Source of the DNA: Acaryochloris sp. CCMEE 5410
GTDB lineage: Bacteria > Cyanobacteriota > Cyanobacteriia > Thermosynechococcales > Thermosynechococcaceae
Direction of reading: 5' to 3'
Length of the DNA: 64,000 nt
NCBI RefSeq assembly: GCF_000238775.2
Contig: NZ_AFEJ02000001.1
Coordinates: 1,674,001-1,738,000, forward strand
Part shown: positions 55,199 through 63,809 of the stretch, piece after piece
How positions within the stretch are numbered: the first letter of the stretch is position 1
Layout: every line of letters starts with the position of its first letter
Translations under genes and position numbers: made by a program
Notes under the pieces: generated by a model
Told to the model about the DNA's origin: nothing
What the model saw: only the letters and a program-made list of their open reading frames with translations
The model's database searches: none

Positions 55199-57208
55199 AT
55201 GCATCGATTAACACTTCCTATCACATTAGGTCTAGCCCTGTCTGCGCTACCGACTCAGGCGATGCCCCAGTTTGAGTTGCAAGCAAGAATGCCTAAATTG
55301 CCGCCACTACCTCAAGTGGCTTGTGATCAAGATTGGGCTGGATTGAAACAAGCATTGGAACAAGTACCGCCCAATACACCTCCCCTGGTGCTTGAAGGAA
55401 GATATTCCAATCTAGGGGGGACATTGGAGCGGTGCAATAAATTTGAGGAAGCGCTTGTCGTTTTTGGGCAAAAGCAACGCTTACAAGACTTGACCTACAA
55501 CCTGGACACAGCAAGGGTTCTGGTTAAGCAGCAAAAACTGAGTCAAGCCCTCGATATCTATCGTCAATTCCATCAGTCTGATGCTGAGATACTAGCTCGC
55601 CAGCAGCCTGGATCGAAGACTCCTTCAGAGCAAGAGATTGATGCCCTGGCTCATCAAAGTTTGGGGGAAGTCTTGATGGCGTTGGAGAACGTTGAGGGTG
55701 TGATGGCCGAAGGCCGGTCGAAGACCATCGCAACTTTAAAGCAGGCCACCCAGCTGGCGCCCAACAATGGAAAAATTTGGCAGACCTTGGGCCAAGCTCA
55801 TTTACACGCTCAGCAATTTTCTTCAGCCCAGAAAGCGTTTCGCCGCAGGGTTGAATTGCAGGAATCGACTGACTTAACCGCAAAGCAACTGAATGCCCGC
55901 GCCTATCTCCAAATGGGCAACTTTTTAAGTGCCATGGATGAGGTGCAAAGTATCCCCGTATTGCAAAAAGCGATCGCACTGGATCCTCAATTGTCAGATG
56001 CTTATTTCGTTTTAGGGCACAGCTATACCCAGCAAAGACGGTGGAAGGAAGCCATTGTCAGCTATACCCAAAGGCTGAAACTCTCTCCAACGGATGGAAC
56101 TAGCCATCTGTTGATGGGAAATCTATGGATCCGTAAAGGAGACGCTGAGAAGGCTTTTACCCATTACCGAAAATTCTTAGGTCCAGATTCTTCTCCTACT
56201 GCCGAAGCTGAGCTGGATACACAGACTTATTTGTGGCTGGCCAAAGCCCAGAAAAACCATAATCGATTAGACGCTGCGGTGAAAACCTATGAGCAATTGG
56301 CAACCTTAACCCCCAAAGATGCCAAGGTGCTCTATGAGATGGGAAAAGTGCTGAGCCAGTTGGAACGCTGGGATCAGGCCATTGACGTTTTCAAACAGGC
56401 CCAAAGTCTGGTGAACTCAGGGCAGTCGGAAGAGACAACCTCATTCAAGGCTGAAACCATCTCAGTCAGTTTGGGAGAAGCACTGGCAAAAAGGGGGCGT
56501 ACCGAGGAAGCACTCAAGGTTTTGCGACAAGCTCAACACAGTGCTCAAGAGGATCCGTTAATCAGTGACGTGAAATATTCCCTGAGTAAAGTGCTCATGC
56601 AGGTGGGGAAGGTTTGGGAAGCCCGCCAGATTTTGCAGACGGGGCTCCAACAAGACCACTTTTACCTGAAAGTGGCGAATATGGATACGACCCCAGCGGT
56701 CAAACTGGAAATGCTCCAAGGCCGAATTTATAGTGAGTTGAAACGGGATGATATGGCTCTCAAGCATTATCAGCAAGCAGTTCGTTTAGAGCCAAAATTT
56801 GCCCTGGGTTACCAGGCTGCCGGGGAGGCATTACGTCGCCAAGGCCAATATGAGCAAGCGATTCTGGCATTTGACAAAGCCGTGCAGCTCAAGCCTCATG
56901 ATGTATGGGTTATCCAACAGTTTTACCGGGGGCGAGGACTCACATTGCTGGCCCAAGGCAAAGTTAATGCAGCCATTACCGATTTGGAACGGTTAATCCA
57001 GCTTGGATCGTTCGATGTTGAGGTTGCTCATGGGTTAGGGAAAGCCTTGCTGCGGAATAATAAGCCGTTGGCTGCGATTGAACATCTAGAAACAGCCTAT
57101 GATCTAAATCCTCGCCATCCCCAAGTGCTCAAGGATCTACAGAATGCGAAGAGACGATCACGCACGAGCATCTGGAGACGTCGCTTACTAAGTCATCTAG
57201 GCCGATAG
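55199..57208 (+). CDS. Secreted TPR-repeat protein, copy 2
   Basis: A 669-residue paralogue of its neighbours. Signal peptide MHRLTLPITLGLALSALPTQ precedes the shared N-terminal unit (CDQDWAGLKQALEQ, then LERCNKFEEAL). About 12 TPR units follow (ATQLAPNNGKIWQTLGQAHL, AVRLEPKFALGYQAAGEALR) up to HPQVLKDLQNAKRR. A basic tail (RRSRTSIWRRRLLSHLGR) distinguishes it. It begins 64 bp after copy 1. An upstream frame reaching into copy 1 is ignored, since its 45 codons have no signal sequence. Confidence 0.85.
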   Translation: MHRLTLPITLGLALSALPTQAMPQFELQARMPKLPPLPQVACDQDWAGLKQALEQVPPNTPPLVLEGRYSNLGGTLERCNKFEEALVVFGQKQRLQDLTYNLDTARVLVKQQKLSQALDIYRQFHQSDAEILARQQPGSKTPSEQEIDALAHQSLGEVLMALENVEGVMAEGRSKTIATLKQATQLAPNNGKIWQTLGQAHLHAQQFSSAQKAFRRRVELQESTDLTAKQLNARAYLQMGNFLSAMDEVQSIPVLQKAIALDPQLSDAYFVLGHSYTQQRRWKEAIVSYTQRLKLSPTDGTSHLLMGNLWIRKGDAEKAFTHYRKFLGPDSSPTAEAELDTQTYLWLAKAQKNHNRLDAAVKTYEQLATLTPKDAKVLYEMGKVLSQLERWDQAIDVFKQAQSLVNSGQSEETTSFKAETISVSLGEALAKRGRTEEALKVLRQAQHSAQEDPLISDVKYSLSKVLMQVGKVWEARQILQTGLQQDHFYLKVANMDTTPAVKLEMLQGRIYSELKRDDMALKHYQQAVRLEPKFALGYQAAGEALRRQGQYEQAILAFDKAVQLKPHDVWVIQQFYRGRGLTLLAQGKVNAAITDLERLIQLGSFDVEVAHGLGKALLRNNKPLAAIEHLETAYDLNPRHPQVLKDLQNAKRRSRTSIWRRRLLSHLGR

Positions 57209-57339
57209 TGGCGATCTACTTGAAAAGATAAGTTGAAAAGATAAGGCAACGAACATCTGATACCAGTGCCTTCTTCACAAGGAAAACGCTCTGTTGAATA
57301 CAAATACTTTCCCATCCGCTGTATACGAAGGATTGAAAC

Positions 57340-59280
57340 ATGCGCCGATTGGCATTTCCACTGGCATTAGTCTTGGCTTTATCTGCAATGCCCAGTCAGG
57401 CTAAGCCCCAGTTAAAACTACCACTTGCTTCCCCACCGTTTCCACCACCGACAGAAGCAGAATGTGCCCAGGACTGGACTGGGATGCAGAAAGAACTGGA
57501 AAAGTCGCTGGAAAAAACGCCCAAACATGAGATTGCGGGGGGGTATTACATCCTGGGGCAGGCATTAGAAAACTGTCAAAAATTTGATGAAGCGATTGCC
57601 GCTTTCGAACGGGGGAAGGCATTGCAAAGCTGGCATGCCCAGTACAAGTTCGATATTGCTAGAGTCCGGATTAGACAGCAAAAACTAACCCAAGCCCTCA
57701 ATATTTACCGTCAATATCATCAATCTGAATCGAAGCAGCTCTCTGCTAAGGAAATTGATGCGCTTGCCTACAATGATTTAGGTGAAAATTTGGTTTTGGT
57801 GGGTGAGTTGGATCGTGCGATCGCAACCTTCGATTACGCCACTCGACTGACGCCTAAGAAGGCTGGGATTTGGACGAATCTAGGCCAAACCCAAGTGAAA
57901 GCTCAGAAATATGACCCAGCTATCCAGTCTTTTCGTCAGGCAGTCCTCATTAAAGAATCAGCATCGTTAACGGATAGACAACTCGATGCACGAGCTTACC
58001 TGCAGGTGGGACACTATTTAACCACGACTAAAAAGGTAAAAGAAGGGGTGCCGTTTCTGGAAAATGCCATTGCCCTCGATCCGCAATACTCAGATGCCTA
58101 TTTAGTCTTGGGGCAAAACTATGCTCAGCAAAGACGATGGGATGAAGCGATTGCCAATTACACCCAACGGCTTAAACTTGCCCCGAAAAGCATCTATACC
58201 CATGCCCTGATAGGCGATGCCCTGATTCGAAAACAAGATTTTGAGGGAGCGTTTACCCAATATCGGCAGTTCTTAGGTTCAAATGCGACTAAACCCGATG
58301 CTGAGCTAGATGCCGACGCCTATAAATGGTTAGCGAAAGCGCTCAAAAAACTCAATCGCTTAGAATCTGCGGTTCAGGCTTATCAGAAGGTCGCAGCTTT
58401 GCAACCCAAAAACGCCCATGTACTGAATGAAATAGGGGTTGTGCTCACAGCATTGGAGCGGTGGGAAGAGGCAATTGTTGTCTTGAGAAAAGCCCAGGAT
58501 GTTTTTCAAGCGAATCAGGCCGAGCAGTCCGCCCCCTTTGGTTCAGATATGATTGCGATCAATCTGGGCGGGGCTTTAGCTGGTAATAGTCAAGTAGAGG
58601 AGGCTCTGACGGTTCTACGTCCAGTTGTAAAGGACTCACCAGAGAATCCTTTTATACGGATAACCCTCAGTAAGGTTCTACTCCAAGCAGGTCAAAAGCA
58701 AGAAGCTCGCCAAATGTTGCAAGCAGGATTAAAGAAGGTTGGTTTCCCCCTGGCCTTTGTGGGAATTGAGACAACGCCTGACGCGAAATTAGAGACGGTA
58801 CTCGGACAGCTCTACTTTGAGCTTAAACAATATGACTTGGCACTCGAACATTATCAAAAGGCGGTTCAGATCGATCCAGAGTTTGCGGTAGGTCATTTTG
58901 CGGCGGGGAATATTCTGCGTCGACAGGGCCAACCCGAACAGGCGATTCCGGCCTATGAGAAAGCCCTTAAACTGCAGCCTCGTAATGTATTTTTTACTCA
59001 CCAGTTCTACAGTGGACGGGGATTAGCATTGCTGGCACAAGGGAAGGCGGATGCAGCCATTGTGGATTTTGAACGGGCCATTCAGCTCAATTTCACCAAT
59101 GTTGAGGCACTACACGGACTGGGGAAAGCGTTGCTTCAACAAAATAAACGATCGGCAGCGATTCCCCATTTGGAAGCGGCCTATGATCTAAACCCTGGTT
59201 ACCCCCAAGTTGCCGAAGATTTGCGACTCGCGAAGAGCCAAACTTCCGCAGAGTCTGCTCCAACCCAAGAGCCACAATAA
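57340..59280 (+). CDS. Secreted TPR-repeat protein, copy 3
   Basis: A 646-residue paralogue. It has signal peptide MRRLAFPLALVLALSAMPSQ, the shared unit (CAQDWTGMQKELEK, LENCQKFDEAIAAFERGK) and about 12 TPR units ending YDLNPGYPQVAEDL. It is closest to copy 2 in the segments YSDAYLVLGQNYAQQRRWDE and RAIQL. It follows copy 2 by 131 bp, so a common transcript is likely. Divergence between copies suggests they bind different partners. Confidence 0.85.
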   Translation: MRRLAFPLALVLALSAMPSQAKPQLKLPLASPPFPPPTEAECAQDWTGMQKELEKSLEKTPKHEIAGGYYILGQALENCQKFDEAIAAFERGKALQSWHAQYKFDIARVRIRQQKLTQALNIYRQYHQSESKQLSAKEIDALAYNDLGENLVLVGELDRAIATFDYATRLTPKKAGIWTNLGQTQVKAQKYDPAIQSFRQAVLIKESASLTDRQLDARAYLQVGHYLTTTKKVKEGVPFLENAIALDPQYSDAYLVLGQNYAQQRRWDEAIANYTQRLKLAPKSIYTHALIGDALIRKQDFEGAFTQYRQFLGSNATKPDAELDADAYKWLAKALKKLNRLESAVQAYQKVAALQPKNAHVLNEIGVVLTALERWEEAIVVLRKAQDVFQANQAEQSAPFGSDMIAINLGGALAGNSQVEEALTVLRPVVKDSPENPFIRITLSKVLLQAGQKQEARQMLQAGLKKVGFPLAFVGIETTPDAKLETVLGQLYFELKQYDLALEHYQKAVQIDPEFAVGHFAAGNILRRQGQPEQAIPAYEKALKLQPRNVFFTHQFYSGRGLALLAQGKADAAIVDFERAIQLNFTNVEALHGLGKALLQQNKRSAAIPHLEAAYDLNPGYPQVAEDLRLAKSQTSAESAPTQEPQ

Positions 59281-59448
59281 CCTGCTCTGAAAGACGAATA
59301 GCGACAGCTCTGGTTACCATCGATTATTGGACAGTATGCCATCCAAACGAATTGATGGTTGATCAGCAGCCGTTACCCCATATACCCTACTCTCTGGGAA
59401 TCCAGGCACAACGATTCAGACTATTAACAAAGTATGATTGGCCTTGCT

Positions 59449-59889
59449 TTACAGACTTTGATCAATCGTCAGTAAAGCTCTCAGCTCCTCTAACGAGGAT
59501 TCTTCAACGGATGAGAAATCAAAGCGGCACAAGTTTTTTGTTGGCAGTCGCTTTCCTTGCTGAACCCCGGCATCAAAAATGTTGCAATGGTGCTGAGTGA
59601 ATCGATAGTCCTGGGGATAGAGAAACCGAGAGGCGAATTTAAATATCCAGAGGTGAAGCGGATTGAGGGAGCTATCATTTCCCATCGTAAAGCCAATAAT
59701 AAACGCTTCATCCTCTGGAGACTTTCCACGATTGAGTAAGAGGTGTAGGTAATCATGCTCCTTGAGAGGAATTGCCCCGGCCAGAGGGAGGGGACTAGCC
59801 GGATTTTCTAGGAGCCAGATAATCCAAGGCACCTCAGACTGCTTGATACCGCCAAAGCGCTGGTAAGCTTGGCGCAAAGACTCCGCCAT
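59449..59889 (-). CDS. Coq4-like protein
   Basis: A 146-residue protein. It contains HDYLH followed eleven residues later by E61 (H45, D46, H49, E61), which is exactly the HDxxHx11E zinc motif of Coq4, the protein of ubiquinone biosynthesis in eukaryotes and alphaproteobacteria. The surrounding PLPLAGAIPLKEHD and AFIIGFTMGND fit the helical Coq4 fold. Cyanobacteria make plastoquinone, not ubiquinone, so the role may be in quinone metabolism or lipid-like substrate handling. It lies 4 bp downstream of the OmpA-linked gene on the same strand. Confidence 0.7.
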   Translation of the reverse strand: MAESLRQAYQRFGGIKQSEVPWIIWLLENPASPLPLAGAIPLKEHDYLHLLLNRGKSPEDEAFIIGFTMGNDSSLNPLHLWIFKFASRFLYPQDYRFTQHHCNIFDAGVQQGKRLPTKNLCRFDFSSVEESSLEELRALLTIDQSL

Positions 59890-59893
59890 CCCC

Positions 59894-61435
59894 CTATCCC
59901 CCTATTCGCCTGAGCTGGATTTCTGTGCGTTGTTGGGCCGGACTGGCTGGATCAACGCCTGGGAGTTGTTCAGAGAACCCTTTGCCTTCCGCCACCAGAT
60001 TGGGGCGCACTCCTTGAGACCGGAGAAAATTAGCCACCACTTGGGCTCGTTGCTGACTCAAAGTCTGATTTGTGGCAGCGGACCCCGTTTTTGAGGTATG
60101 TCCCACCACGTTCACGGCGATGGTACTGGGATTGAATTCGTTGATCTCTTTGGCAAGGGCTTTAAGAGTGGATTGGCTGTCTCCGGATAACACCGCAGAA
60201 CCTGTCGCAAATTTCACCTCACCTCTGACCTTGAAATTACCCACCTGCGGAGCTGATTGAATTTGCTGGGGAGTGACCTGGACTTTGGTGGTTGAGGACT
60301 TCTGCCCCCGGAGTACTTTGGCCAATTCCGGATCTGTGGCGGCAATAGATGCCACCAATTGTTCAGAATGGGTCACGGCCTGGGCAATAAAGTCTTGGGT
60401 ATAGAGGCTACGGGGATTCTGGACCACCCCTGCCGTCTCACCTGTGAGGGAAAGAACCGCTGAAGTTGCTTCAATGCGCTGGGCTAAGGTGCCAGCATTC
60501 ATCCATTGGTTGGATTCTAGAGCGGTGAAAAAGTCGATACCCTTCGACACTGAAGTAGCATCCTGGGTGGATAGATTGCCGTCTTTGCCAATTTGCTGAC
60601 TGAGGGCACCTGAGTCTCGAATCAGCTGATCCGTATGTTGGTAATAGAGGGTGAGGAATTGACTGAGGTCCTCGGGACGATTTTGAATCAGCGGATTGCT
60701 GGCAACAATCACGTCGATAATGGCATCAGGAACGTCGCTACTAGAGAGAACGACGGTGTTGCCTTCTTTGCGGGCTTTAGAAACGAAGGGTTCCCAGAGG
60801 ATTGCGATCGCAACCCGCGAATCAGACTTTAACAACTCATAAGCCTGAGTGGACTCTTCCACTTCCACCACTTCAAAATCCGCCAAGCTCAATCCTTCAA
60901 ACTTCAGATCCAGCAGCTTGGCAAGGTATTCACTGGGGGTGCCTGCGGAGTAGACCAACTTCAGGGGAGCCGAGGCGGAGGCGTGCACCTTGGCAATATC
61001 ATTCAACCCCTTTAGCTCAGGGTATTGCTGGGTATTCAGCACCACGGCATCGGCACCCACGGTTTTATCAATCAGACCGACGATGCGACCTTGGGGCTGA
61101 TGCTTTAAATACTGATCAAGAGTGGTGACAATGATGTCAGCCTTCTGGCCGAGGGCTTTGGCTCTAGCGGCTTGATCGAATTCATCCTGATAGCGAATGC
61201 CTAAATCCGCTTGGGTGATTTTGGCAGCGAAGGGGTCGGCTCGCAAGGTGCTATAGCCGGAGAAGGTATCACCCAGTACCGTGAGCTGTCGGGCTTCATT
61301 GCCATAGGCGAGTTGGTTAAGGGGAGAAGGGTCTCCTAGATTGATGGCATTGAGGCCCATATACCCGCCTCCAAATACGAGTAATGCGGCACCGATATAG
61401 GCGATGGGGGGTAATCCTTTTCTTTTAGTGTTCAT
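59894..61435 (-). CDS. Membrane-anchored substrate-binding protein with C-terminal OmpA domain
   Basis: A 513-residue protein. One transmembrane helix (PPIAYIGAALLVFGGGYMG) is followed by a periplasmic-binding-protein-like domain of the NrtA/SsuA/TauA type (about 45-330: LTVLGDTFSGYSTLRADPFA, ADIIVTTLDQYLK, AIAILWEPF). A linker follows, then an OmpA-like peptidoglycan-binding domain (about 405-513: VKFATGSAVLSGDSQSTL, NVVGHTSKTGSAAT, LSQQRAQVVANFL). No permease is nearby, so the binding domain is likely a sensor or tether at the cell wall, not a transporter part. Its start overlaps the stop of the PspA-like gene by 4 bp. Confidence 0.85.
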   Translation of the reverse strand: MNTKRKGLPPIAYIGAALLVFGGGYMGLNAINLGDPSPLNQLAYGNEARQLTVLGDTFSGYSTLRADPFAAKITQADLGIRYQDEFDQAARAKALGQKADIIVTTLDQYLKHQPQGRIVGLIDKTVGADAVVLNTQQYPELKGLNDIAKVHASASAPLKLVYSAGTPSEYLAKLLDLKFEGLSLADFEVVEVEESTQAYELLKSDSRVAIAILWEPFVSKARKEGNTVVLSSSDVPDAIIDVIVASNPLIQNRPEDLSQFLTLYYQHTDQLIRDSGALSQQIGKDGNLSTQDATSVSKGIDFFTALESNQWMNAGTLAQRIEATSAVLSLTGETAGVVQNPRSLYTQDFIAQAVTHSEQLVASIAATDPELAKVLRGQKSSTTKVQVTPQQIQSAPQVGNFKVRGEVKFATGSAVLSGDSQSTLKALAKEINEFNPSTIAVNVVGHTSKTGSAATNQTLSQQRAQVVANFLRSQGVRPNLVAEGKGFSEQLPGVDPASPAQQRTEIQLRRIGG

Positions 61436-62115
61436 GATTGCTCCTTATTTTCTGCAGTGGGGTTGGCTAGCTTCGCTTTCAGTTGGGCTAGGCGATCCTG
61501 GGCATGGAGGGTTTTAATCGCTCGGGAGGTTCCCTTCAGCTCTCCCTGAACGTCTGAGGTGGCTTGGGCTTGGATATTGCGCCGCTGGATGGCGGCTTGG
61601 GATTTTTCAAACCGTCGCATTGGCGACTGGCTATCAATGCCCGCTGCTTGATTGGCGCGCTCTAAGGCTTGGGTGACCCGTAGGGTTGAAGCCCCCATTT
61701 TTTGCTGGGCCTGCATCTTTTTCAGCTCTAATTGGGCTTCTTTCATGCGGGCTGTTCCTTCCGCTAAGGTTTGCTTGGCAAATAACACCTGCTCTTCAAG
61801 CTGGGGACGATACTCTTCCAGAACATCCAGTTCGGCTAATACGGCCAGGGCGGCATCATCTTCACCAGCAGCGACTAACTGTTCAGCCTGGTCACTGAGG
61901 GCTTTTACCTGTTGCTCCGTCTCGTCATGCAGCCGGAGGGCCTGCGCTAAAGCGCCTTTTTGCAGACCCACCGAATCAACTAATGTTTGAAAGGCCTGAG
62001 TCAGATCATCGATACTGTCTTCGCTGACTTGGGCCGCAATGTCTCCGCCTGCATCGATGGGCATTCCCCATAGCCAATTCCAGGTGGCTCTGACGACTGT
62101 TTTTGTACGATTCAT
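61432..62115 (-). CDS. PspA/IM30-like coiled-coil protein
   Basis: A 227-residue, mostly helical protein. Its first residues are MNRTKTVVRATWNWLWGMP, an amphipathic membrane-binding helix like that of PspA/Vipp1, and a long coiled coil follows (about 60-160: ETEQQVKALSDQAEQLV, YRPQLEEQVLFAKQTLAEG). It is shorter and more divergent than canonical PspA or Vipp1, so the exact subgroup is open. Translational coupling (ATGA) to the OmpA-linked binding protein suggests a complex spanning inner membrane and cell wall. Confidence 0.8.
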   Translation of the reverse strand: MNRTKTVVRATWNWLWGMPIDAGGDIAAQVSEDSIDDLTQAFQTLVDSVGLQKGALAQALRLHDETEQQVKALSDQAEQLVAAGEDDAALAVLAELDVLEEYRPQLEEQVLFAKQTLAEGTARMKEAQLELKKMQAQQKMGASTLRVTQALERANQAAGIDSQSPMRRFEKSQAAIQRRNIQAQATSDVQGELKGTSRAIKTLHAQDRLAQLKAKLANPTAENKEQS

Positions 62116-62187
62116 ATTTTTGATATCAACCTCTAAATAAAGCTAAAAATTTTCATAGTTGTTTCAACCCAGAAAAACGATAGAGAA

Positions 62188-62540
62188 TTATTTTGGTACT
62201 TCTTGAATTTCGATAATATTTCGGTACCAAGAAAGAAAGGGAACTCTTGTTCCTGAGACTTTTGCGTTATAAGTTTTTCCTTCATCTATTCGTCCATAGA
62301 TATCGGAAGAATTGAACTTAAAGAAGGCAATAGAGAGTCTGTGTTTTCAAATGTTTCATTTTCAGTAAAGATGAGGTATCGAGACGAGTTGCCATCAACA
62401 ACCCGCTCTGCCTTATCAACGGTGAACGTGACATGGTCTTGGGTTGCATAGTGGAAAACTGGATAAACAATCAGGGGGACTGCGATGAATGAAACGGTGG
62501 CTAATGATTGCCAAGTGCATCCTGAATGAGTACTGTGCAT
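62188..62540 (-). pseudogene. Small secreted DUF1523-like protein, frameshifted
   Basis: The first frame (from 62540) gives a signal-like hydrophobic segment SLATVSFIAVPLIVYPVFHY and then VTFTVDKAERVVDGNSSRYL up to FENTDSLL. It then ends SLSSILPISMDE at 62286, which fits nothing. The other minus frame from about 62312 continues with the expected FKFNSSDIYGRIDEGKTYNA and KVSGTRVPFLSWYRNIIEIQ, stopping at 62188. Together they read as one roughly 117-residue protein of the DUF1523 type, broken by one missing T in a short T-run near 62312. It could be a real recent mutation or a sequencing error. Confidence 0.75.
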
Positions 62541-62785
62541 TGCTTGACTCCTCTCACCTGAGATTTTGTTTAATAATCCTGACTGTCTGTTTTTCCACAG
62601 TTGAAAAAGCTATTTCTCGATCTCTCTCATGCAGTTGTTGCTCTCATTGTCTTTAAGATATTGGTGATCAACAATGAGGTTTTTTCTGCTGTTTCAGGAA
62701 TTGAAATCTGCTTTTTCAGGTTTTTTCAGGTTGTAATTTTGAGCAGGATATAATTCCACTGTGCTGAAGTTCTGCTGAGGGTCCT

Positions 62786-63790
62786 GTGCGCCGAATAATT
62801 GTGATTGGTCTACTGGTGGCGATGATGGTTGCTTGTCGGCCATCCCTGCGATCTACGACAACAGCACCTGTAGACAGCCCCTCCCTGGTGCAGTCTGAAA
62901 CTGAGACGCTGAATCTGACCTTGATTCAGCATGCGTCCTGTCCTTGGGCTTATTTTTGGTGTGTGGTGGAAACGGGCATCCATGATGCTGCCCAGGATTT
63001 GGGGGTTGAAGTCACCATTCGTCGTCCCCATACCTTTGACCCTGATGCCGTAACCCAACTGATTGAGTCAGCCATCGATGGACCCATTCGACCCGATGCC
63101 ATTGGGGTGGCCGTCATTGATCCAGATAGATTCCGAGCGCCCCTAACCCAGGCAGTGCAGAAATTCAATATTCCAGTGATTGCCTACAATGCCGGGTCAG
63201 GGCCGAAACAAGACAATATTCCCTACCGAGCCTATATCGGACCAGATGAGCGGCAAGGTGGTTATGAAGGTGGGAAGCGCTTGTTGGCCGAGTCTCCCTC
63301 TGCAGTTAAAGGAGCCTGTATTAATCACCAGCCCGGTGCTTTGAATTTGGAGGCGCGTTGCCAAGGTTTTTTCGATGCTTTGCAGGAAGCTGGTGTGGCA
63401 GCAGAGCAGGTCAACATTACGCCCAACCCAGCGGAATCCGAGAAAATTTTGCAGCGCTATGTTACTCAAAAGCCTGAGGTCAATGTCTTTTTGACTCTCG
63501 GCCCCGAAGCAGCAGTCCCTTTTTATCAGGTCATCTCTAATCGCAAAGACACCTATAGCCACGGCACCTTTGATCTTAGTCGGACTATCCTGACCGCCAT
63601 TGAGCAGGGAACGACGCTATTTGCCATTGATCAACAGCCCTATTTGGAAGGGTATTTAACGGTGCAATGGCTCACCTGGATTCAGCGTCATGGGTTTAGC
63701 CCTCCTAGCGAGATTATTTCCACTGGACCAAGTTTTATCGATGCCACCAATGTCGATCTGATGCAGCAGCAGGTAGGGGAATATCGGTAA
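62786..63790 (+). CDS. Sugar-type periplasmic binding lipoprotein (TorT/RbsB-like)
   Basis: A 334-residue protein starting at GTG (62786). A lipoprotein signal MRRIIVIGLLVAMMVAC gives lipidation at C17. The mature part has the periplasmic-binding fold type I (NLTLIQHASCPWAYFWCVVE, FNIPVIAYNAGSG, GYEGGKRLLAESP, LFAIDQQPYLEGYLTVQWL), as in sugar-binding and TorT-like proteins. The Trp/Cys-rich N-terminus (CPWAYFWCVVE) recalls TorT, which pairs with a sensor kinase, but no kinase or ABC permease lies in the window. The ligand is unknown. Confidence 0.85.
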   Translation: MRRIIVIGLLVAMMVACRPSLRSTTTAPVDSPSLVQSETETLNLTLIQHASCPWAYFWCVVETGIHDAAQDLGVEVTIRRPHTFDPDAVTQLIESAIDGPIRPDAIGVAVIDPDRFRAPLTQAVQKFNIPVIAYNAGSGPKQDNIPYRAYIGPDERQGGYEGGKRLLAESPSAVKGACINHQPGALNLEARCQGFFDALQEAGVAAEQVNITPNPAESEKILQRYVTQKPEVNVFLTLGPEAAVPFYQVISNRKDTYSHGTFDLSRTILTAIEQGTTLFAIDQQPYLEGYLTVQWLTWIQRHGFSPPSEIISTGPSFIDATNVDLMQQQVGEYR

Positions 63791-63809
63791 CGAGCACCTG
63801 AAGAAATTT

